A DNA stretch of 64,000 nucleotides, from positions 186,001 to 250,000 of the forward strand of contig JAULBX010031370.1 in NCBI GenBank assembly GCA_032358255.1. The letters are read 5' to 3'. This document shows, piece by piece, positions 57,594-64,000 of this stretch (the first letter of the stretch is position 1; each line of letters starts with the position of its first letter). This stretch comes from Heterotrichella gracilis (lineage: Eukaryota; Sar; Xanthophyceae; Tribonematales; Xanthonemataceae). Below the pieces are notes generated by a model, which was given only the letters and a program-made list of their open reading frames with translations, did not search any database and was not told the origin of the DNA. A program made the position numbers and the translations under genes.

Positions 57594-60500
57594 CTACAAG
57601 TCCAGCAGCGACAGCATAAGCTTGGGCTTGCCCGCCTCCCCAGCCACCTGCCCACCCCCCTTCCCACTCGCCAGCGCACAGCTCACACCCGCATGCGCCA
57701 CCGTAAACCCCGCCACAAGCGTCCCCGGCATGTTCTCCCCGGGACCACCCCCCGGGGATGACCCCGCATACACCGTCGCCGAGGAATGTCCCGTCGGGCC
57801 CGGCGCCTGCAGCGTCCACTGTTTCAACGACCCACTCAGGCTCTGCCCCGATCCCGAGGAAGAGGCCTCCGAGTAGGGCATGGAGCGCGGGGAGCCGTCG
57901 CTGCCCACCAGGCTGGCCGCCGGCCCCGGCGCCATCATGGCGCCCGACTGCGCCGACTCGGTCCGCTCCGTCGCCGCCAGCGACGGCGTCGCCATCCAGC
58001 TGTTGAACGAGGCGCCGGAGGGGGATGGGTTACGCGCCGCCGCGGGGAAAGGCGCCGCCCACTCGCCCGACCCCCCGGAACCCGCCGTGGCGCCCGGGGC
58101 CGCCATGTGGCGCGGCGCCGTGGACGCGGCGACATGCGGCGCGCACGCCAGCGCCGGCGAGGCGCCCTGGAACGCGCTCCATGTGTCGGCGTCCGACAGC
58201 ATGGAGGGCGCGGTGCTGGCGGTCTCGTCGTCGTCGTCTGAGTCAAACCCTAATAGGGTCGCGGTGCCCCCTGAGGAGCTGCGGTCCATGTCCAGGGAGG
58301 CGGTGGCGGAGGGGAGGCCTAGGAGGGAGGATTGCGAGGGAGAGGGGGAGGGGCCGCTGGCTTGAGGCTGCTGGTGTGGTTGCTGCTGCGGCCGTGAGGC
58401 TGCGCCTGTGCAAGCGAAGGGTGAGGTAAAAACGCAGGGTGACAGAGTGAGGTGAAAACACAGGCAGGTGGATGCTAAGAAGGACCAGCACATGCAACGA
58501 CCAGCAGCAGTACAGCCAGGGGCGTCAGAGGGCATGCACGTCCGCAAATGAATGGCCAAAGATGAAACCAGCTATGTGGTCAGAATTTTCACAGAGTGGC
58601 CACAATGTGACACCAGCCTGCGTCAGCGTGCACCTTCATGCCACGCTTGCACACCCAACCACCACGGCCCACTGTCCTACAGAATGACACCTTCATCACT
58701 GAGCACCCCCACATCCCCATACGCATGCATATACACATGCACCATCCACCCCCGCACCTTGCTCCACCGCCGCGGGCGCACTGGTGGATGGTGTGGAGGG
58801 GGCTGGCGCACCCGCAGCCTCAGCCGCTACCGCAGCCAGGGTCACCGCAGCCTCCGCCACTGCCGCCGCAGCTGCCACAGACGCCTGCCTGCTCAGCCTC
58901 CTGGGTGCACCCTGCTGCGTGGCTGCGGTGGTAAAGTCCACCTCGCCGTCGTCTGTGGTCACCGCGCGCTCGTGGTGGCGCAGGTTCTGCACCGGGGTGT
59001 AAGGTTTACTTATGTAGGGTTTAAATTTCTTGTAGGGTTTAGGGTTCGGGATCGTCTGTGGTCACCGCGCGCTCGTGGTGGCGCAGGTTCTGCACCGGGG
59101 TGTAAGGTTTACTTATGTAGGGTTTAGGTTTCTTGTAGGGTTTAGGGTTCGGGATCGTCTGTGGTCACCACGCGCTCGTGGTGGCGCAGGTTCTGCACTG
59201 GGGTGTAAGGTTTACTTATGTAGGGTTTGGGTTTCTTGTAGGGTTGAGGGTTCGGGATCGTCTGTGGTCACCGCGCGCTCGTGGTGGCGCAGGTTCTGCA
59301 CCGGGGTGTAAGGTTTAGTTATGTAGGGTTTGGGTTTGTTGTAGGGTTTAGGGTTCGGGATCGTCTGTGGTCACCGCGCGCTCGTGGTGGCGCAGGTTCT
59401 GCACCAGGATGTAGGGCTTTAGGGTTTAGGTATTTTAGGGTTTAGCTTTGTCTGTGGTACCACCGTGTGACATCATCGGGGGGTTGTGGGTTTAGGGGTT
59501 GTTGCAGAAGGCCAATCAAGGCCGCATACACACAACATGATAAGATAGATCACCCCACCAGACGCTCCCCTGCCCCCGCCCAACCCACCCACATTTTGCT
59601 CCTTCCGCCACCCACAGCTGTACAGGACACATGGTAGTGAACTTATATCTCCTTAGCCAATGCACCTACCCAAGCACAGGCAGCTCAAAATTAATTTCTT
59701 CCCCTTAATTCCGCCTCACCCACCTTGACAAACGTCTTGGTCTTGCTGAAGGCGCTGGTGAGCTTGGCGCGCGTGGCGGTCAGCCGCCCAGAACCACCAG
59801 GCGTGCCCTTAGCCCCACCCGCTCCTCCCGCCACAGCCACTGGCGCGGCACCCCCCGCAGCCTTGCCCACGCTCTTTTTCCTTGCCAGCCCATTAACCCT
59901 CTTGGCGAATGCGTCCCCGTCCTGCCCCCCCCCTGCCTCGGCCCTCAGCCGCTCCCGGATGAACATTTCAAACATCTGGCTGTGGCGGAACTGGTGCAGG
60001 AAGCGGCGCGCCTTGGCGTGCTTCTGGGACTCGATGAAGGCTGCCAGGTCGAAGATGTAGGCGCCCTCCTGGAATGCATACATATATTGTGTAAATGACT
60101 GGTACATGGACCGTTGTTACCCCATGGCAGATAATTGGGATAAAAGAGCAAACATAATCTAATAAGTATGTGCATTGAATCGCCGCCCTTGACTCCCAAG
60201 GTTTTAGGGCGTTGTTTGTAGGAGAGGCATACTGAGGGAGATACATACCTGTAACCCTCTCGCACTCTGGCTGAATACTACAGCAACTTTATGGCAATTA
60301 AATGAATTAAACTCAGGCTGGCCATCCCCCCACATGTCCCTACCTGAAACACGTCCTGCTCACGTGAGATGGGGTGTGGGGGTGCGGGGCGTATGAATGC
60401 CCGGTACCCTCCCACCAGCTTGGTGAAGTACTCCTGGAACAGCCCCGCAATGACGGGGGTGGACTCAGTCTCGGTGGGGGAGCGCATGTTGCCGTACAGC

Positions 60501-63500
60501 ACCTGCAGGAGAGGGGGGCATGTGACGGGATTGTAAGAGTAAAATCTTATTTAAAACTTTATCCAAGAAAATATTGGCAAGTAGTTGCATTGATATTCTT
60601 TTTTATTGCGTTTTTTCTATTTCTGCATGGTGTGTTGCAGCACATTTTCAGTATACTGGCTGGAATCTTCTGTATCGCCAAGGGCAAGACCTGGGTTGTG
60701 GAAGCCGGAGGCTGGGCTTTCTGCAAGCCATTCGAGCAGCACCAAAACCAGCCAGCCCTTCCTCATGCCCACCACACACCCCTCACCTGCAGCGCCGGGA
60801 TGAGCTTGGATGACCATGGCAGCAGCAGGCCATCGTCCTTGGTGCTGCCGGGTGCGGGGGAGCAGTGGCCCAAATCCAGGTCGATGATCACTGTCTCCTC
60901 CATGGGAAGCTGCTTGAGCAGGGGGAGGAAGCGCGCGGGCAGGCCAACCACGTAGGGGATGGGGGCCATGAGGTAGTCCTGGGGGGAGTAGAGGAGGGGG
61001 CTGCGTGAGGAGAGGGTGGGGAAAGCCCAAGAGGGCTCACATGGCGTGTATGGAGTGAAAAGCGCGTGGATATTCTGTATAGGTGGTGCATGGGGCATTG
61101 AGACGCATAAGTACAATTGCGGTGCGTCTTTGTATTTCCTTCCCCCATGCTGGAGACCCGAGGGAGACAGTCCAGGAGGAGGCTGGCTCACGAGAACAGA
61201 AACCACGGGGATCACATGCAGGGCATGGGGGTGGGGTTCGAGAGGGTGGGCTGTCTGCCTTGCTGGGGCTGCTGCTGCTGTTCCTACTGCTGATGATGGC
61301 CCATCCAACAATTCAGCATCAGCAGTCGCCCCGTCCAGCGCCCCCCCTTTCCCCCCCAACCCATGCGCGGCCCCAGCCCCATGTACAACACCAGCCCAGG
61401 ATTCCCTGCTTCCCCCCTCCATGATTCACTTCCAACCCAGCCGTCCCAGCTGGCATTGCCCTCTCAGATCAGTGATCACCTGCCCTGGCGCACACCTAGT
61501 GAAGCATGCGCAACCTCTACCCTCAGCCTCAGCATGCCAACAACACCCTGAACCGCCTGTCGTGTCCCACACCCCATGGAGTCGCACGCCCTCAAACCTT
61601 ACAAACCCTACACAAACCCTGCAAATACCCACATTAACCCCGCACAACCCCCACCTTGAGCGACACAGGCAGGATGGAACACGTGTTGCCAGCAGAAATG
61701 GCCCCGTAAACCCTACAAACCCTACACAAACCCTGCAAATTACCCCACACAGTCCCCACCTTGAGCGACACAGGCAGGATGGGCAGGAACACATGGTGCC
61801 AGCGGAAGGGGTAGATGAGCGCAGCAGCCGCATGCGTGGCTGCAGACACCCTGTCCTCCTCTTGTGCCACCAGTATTACTCTCCTCTCCAGCAGCAGGGA
61901 GGACACCAGGGTCAATAGAGAGGGGATGTTGACGTGCCACAGCAGGCGGGCGAGGCAGATGCCGGCGTTCCAGTCGCCATTGCCTGCGGGGGTGGGCGGA
62001 GTGGGTGGGTGGTGGAGGAGGGAACTACTTAGATATGAGCGGCATGGGGAGGGGTTGGATAGCTCACCCCAGCGCAGCGGAAGCGGGTCCTTGTTGCTGG
62101 ATAGCTCAGCGCAGCACAATTCTACTGAAGGATTTTGTGGTAGGATGCAGCAGCCATGTAGCAGTGGAATATAGAGGGATTCAGGGACTTAAAGAGCTGA
62201 CAGGTTCAATCCTTGCGGATCTCGTTTCGCGCATGCCCAGTATGCAAATGATGCACAAGGGCCATGCATGGAGCTCCATGCCTGCCCCGTACAATTCCTT
62301 CATGCCCAACGTACCTCAAGGGACTCTGTTGCTTACAATGCACACAGTGTTTCTGGTTCGCGCTGCTCTCCAGCGACCTTTGTGTGTGCCCACTGGCGTT
62401 TAGGTGGTCAGGTGGATTACCTTGAAGCGTTAAAAAATGAAGCAAACCCCAGGTTGCATGGGATACAGTACCCGAATTCCCCACCCGCATACATCTCAAA
62501 GAGCACCCCTTACCACACTGTACTCGAATATTAAAACACACAGCACCACCCCTTCCTGCACAAGGGATAAGGCACAACCTGACAAACTCCTCAACTCTGA
62601 TACCCCCCCCGTCCATTCTTTACCTGTGTCAGCGGGTATCTCCAGCTCAATGAAGCCGCCATTGGTGGGGAGCGTGGGGGGGAGGGCTGCGGGGGTGCGG
62701 GTGCCGGTGGCGGGCGCTTTGGCGGTGGGTGGGGTAGGCAGGGGCACCCTAATAAGGGGGAGTGGGTTGTGAGAGAAGTGCTTTGGGAGCAGGAGGTGGG
62801 TGATGGAGATGCTGGCCAAGAGGGAGGCTCTTTGTACACAGAAAGTATGTATATATACTTGAGTATGACACACACCCAGCCCTCACCCTTCCACCCCTTC
62901 AGCCCGCACCCTCATGGTACAGACTGCTTGGCGCTGCATGTGCTCGGCTGACTGCTGATCTGCCAGTACCGCAGAAGGCGCGAAACTACCCAACTTCCTT
63001 GCATTACTCGGGTTACGTCCCCCAGGCGGGCGTGCTGTGGCAGCACCCACTGGAGCCACTGCTGCTGGTTACCCTAAGGTATACAGCAATGATGACGCAC
63101 TCCAACCCCCCTTTCACACCTTCACCGTGCACCGTGCACCTCGCCCTTTCCCCCCGCACCATGCCATCCACCCTCCGCCCCTCCAGCACGCACCGTATTA
63201 CGTCCCCCAGTGAGGGCTGTGGCGGCAGCACCCTCTGCAGCTCAGTGAGGAACCATGCCGCGCTGCAGCCAGGTGGCAGCGCCTGGTTGGCAGGGCTGTG
63301 CAGCACGTCTGTGTACTGCAGCAGCTGGTCAACCACTGACAGAACCTGCGGGGGTGGAACAGGGGGTGGGGTGGGTGGCGGGGGCTGGCAGGGCCATTTA
63401 TCTGACAGGAGGGGTGCCTGGAGGTGGTGGTTTGTGGGATTGGGTGCAGGTGGTGGTGAGAGTGAGGGTGGCCGAGGTGGTGGGGAGATGGTGTGATGGG

Positions 63501-64000
63501 GGAATGGTGTGGGGGGATGGTGCGCTTCGCAGGTGTATAAAGGTCGGTGTGCTGTGCTTGAGGCTGTTGAGGAAGGAAGACGCAGCTGTTTTGGGTTATT
63601 GCGTTAACAAGCTGCTGACGCTGGGACTGGCTTGTGCAGCACTTGTTGGAAGGTGCTGTTGACAGCGGGGTTGTGCGGCACTGCTGCAGGGGGGTATGGT
63701 GTGCATACTGCGACCTGCAACTTCAGGGCCTCTCTTCTGGCCCCAGGGCTACCACCATGCAAGCCTGAGGCTCCTCCTACACAAGTTTTCCGATGGCAGA
63801 GGCTCTCCCTTCATCCTGCCACGAAGGTGCCCAGCACCACACCAACACCCTGGGTGGCTCCTTTCTGGGCCTCACCTTGTAGAAGAACGGGAACCAGGGA
63901 GCCCCGGAGATGATGCACGCCACCACAGGCCTGCGCGCTGCATCCTTGCCGGGTTGCCGTGGAGGCAGGAACCGCCTGCAAGCAGAGCAGGTTGAAAGGG
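57594..64000 (-). CDS. DENN-domain protein, putative Rab GEF (5' end off the window)
   Basis: DENN proteins activate Rab GTPases in membrane traffic. Exons on the minus strand from the right edge: 63876-63975, 63194-63345, 62624-62748, 61760-61983, 60787-60978, 60344-60502, 59724-60068, 58758-58986, 57594-58405; all phases agree. uDENN: RRPVVACIISGAPWFPFFYK and VLSVVDQLLQY. cDENN: LTLVSSLLLERRVILVAQEE, HAAAALIYPFRWHHVFLPIL and DYLMAPIPYVVGLP, the strongest family signature, plus ETVIIDLDLGH. dDENN: FQEYFTKLVGGYRAFI and FDLAAFIESQKHAKARRFLH, QMFEMFIRERL. The C-terminal ~340 residues are Ala/Ser/Pro-rich and disordered, with an acidic FDSDDDDE patch. Upstream exons lie beyond base 64000. Three introns contain decayed copies of neighbouring exon ends. 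Confidence 0.9.
58949..59440 (-). repeat. 103-bp x 5 minisatellite built from an exon start plus telomere-like intron
   Basis: TCGTCTGTGGTCACC recurs at 58949, 59052, 59155, 59258 and 59361, exactly 103 bp apart. Each unit carries, on the minus strand, a CAG acceptor, the first 38 nt of DENN exon NLRHHERAVTTDD, and a TTTAGGG/CCCTAAA-like stretch. The rightmost unit fades after about 80 bp. The first unit contains the real exon start (58986). Confidence 0.95.
59420..59455 (+). repeat. Degenerate TTTAGGG telomere-like array
   Basis: GGGCTTTAGGGTTTAGG and TTTTAGGGTTTAG follow the last minisatellite unit. Similar short pieces occur inside each unit. Confidence 0.7.
61600..61760 (-). repeat. Duplicated DENN exon end and donor inside the next intron
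   Basis: The exon end CTGCCTGTGTCGCTCAAG-GTGGGG (donor at 61759) recurs 105 bp further into the intron (CTCAAG-GTGGGG around 61655). Both are flanked by ACAAACCCTGCAAAT-type telomere-like words, showing a tandem duplication. Confidence 0.8.
63005..63075 (-). repeat. Decayed copy of a DENN exon end in the next intron
   Basis: Minus-strand GGGTGCTGCCACAGC...CTGGGGGACGTAAC mirrors the true exon end GGGTGCTGCCGCCACAGCCC...CTGGGGGACGTAATACG about 185 bp away (63194-63250). It is out of frame and lacks the GTGCGT donor. Confidence 0.7.

Noticed and set aside
57786-58429. Plus-strand Arg-rich ORFs of 130-160 residues
   Set aside because: Shadows of the GC-rich last DENN exon on the opposite strand.

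Overview
This 64 kb window is eukaryotic nuclear DNA, very probably from a green alga (Chlorophyta, perhaps Trebouxiophyceae). No single gene fixes the species. The evidence is: almost every gene is split by GT-AG introns with strong GCAG acceptors; there is a plastid-type elongation factor Ts with an S1 domain, a thylakoid-lumen pentapeptide protein, a clade-E-like PP2C relative and a dehydrogenase closest to plant proteins; TGTAA motifs (the chlorophyte poly(A) signal) lie after several stops; and degenerate plant-type TTTAGGG telomere motifs are scattered through introns. I rebuilt exon-intron models by eye, and nearly all exon joins are consistent in phase.

Left third (1-19 kb), dense housekeeping genes: 5' part of plastid EF-Ts (-), proteasome subunit alpha-7 (+), lumenal pentapeptide protein (-), a COA4-like twin-CX9C protein (+) followed after only 18 nt by an LYR-motif protein (+), signal peptidase subunit SPCS2 (-), a small orphan (+), importin alpha (+), a tail-anchored UBC6/UBE2J2-type E2 (-), and mitochondrial NADPH:adrenodoxin oxidoreductase (-).

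Middle (19.6-43.4 kb): a 19-exon gene for a ~1,350-residue protein ending in a U-box, then about 5 kb of gene remnants, then two tandem copies of a ~4 kb unit (about 34.1-38.1 and 38.3-42.1 kb). The unit carries a short orphan ORF with a transit-peptide-like start and the 3' exons of a D-2-hydroxyacid dehydrogenase. The right copy belongs to a complete 7-exon dehydrogenase gene; the left copy is a decayed pseudogene.

Right third (44.5-64 kb): a nuclear-type basic protein with a SUMO-interacting motif (+), an N-myristoylation-motif PP2C relative that has lost its metal-binding residues (+), a divergent protein kinase with a Pro/Thr-rich linker (-), and a DENN-domain protein (-) whose 5' end runs off the window.

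The most notable signals are the probable dicistronic COA4/LYR pair; repeated short tandem copies of exon boundaries inside introns, including a 103-bp x 5 minisatellite that carries decoy 3' splice sites; the pseudophosphatase; and the large U-box protein whose N-terminal two thirds I do not recognise.
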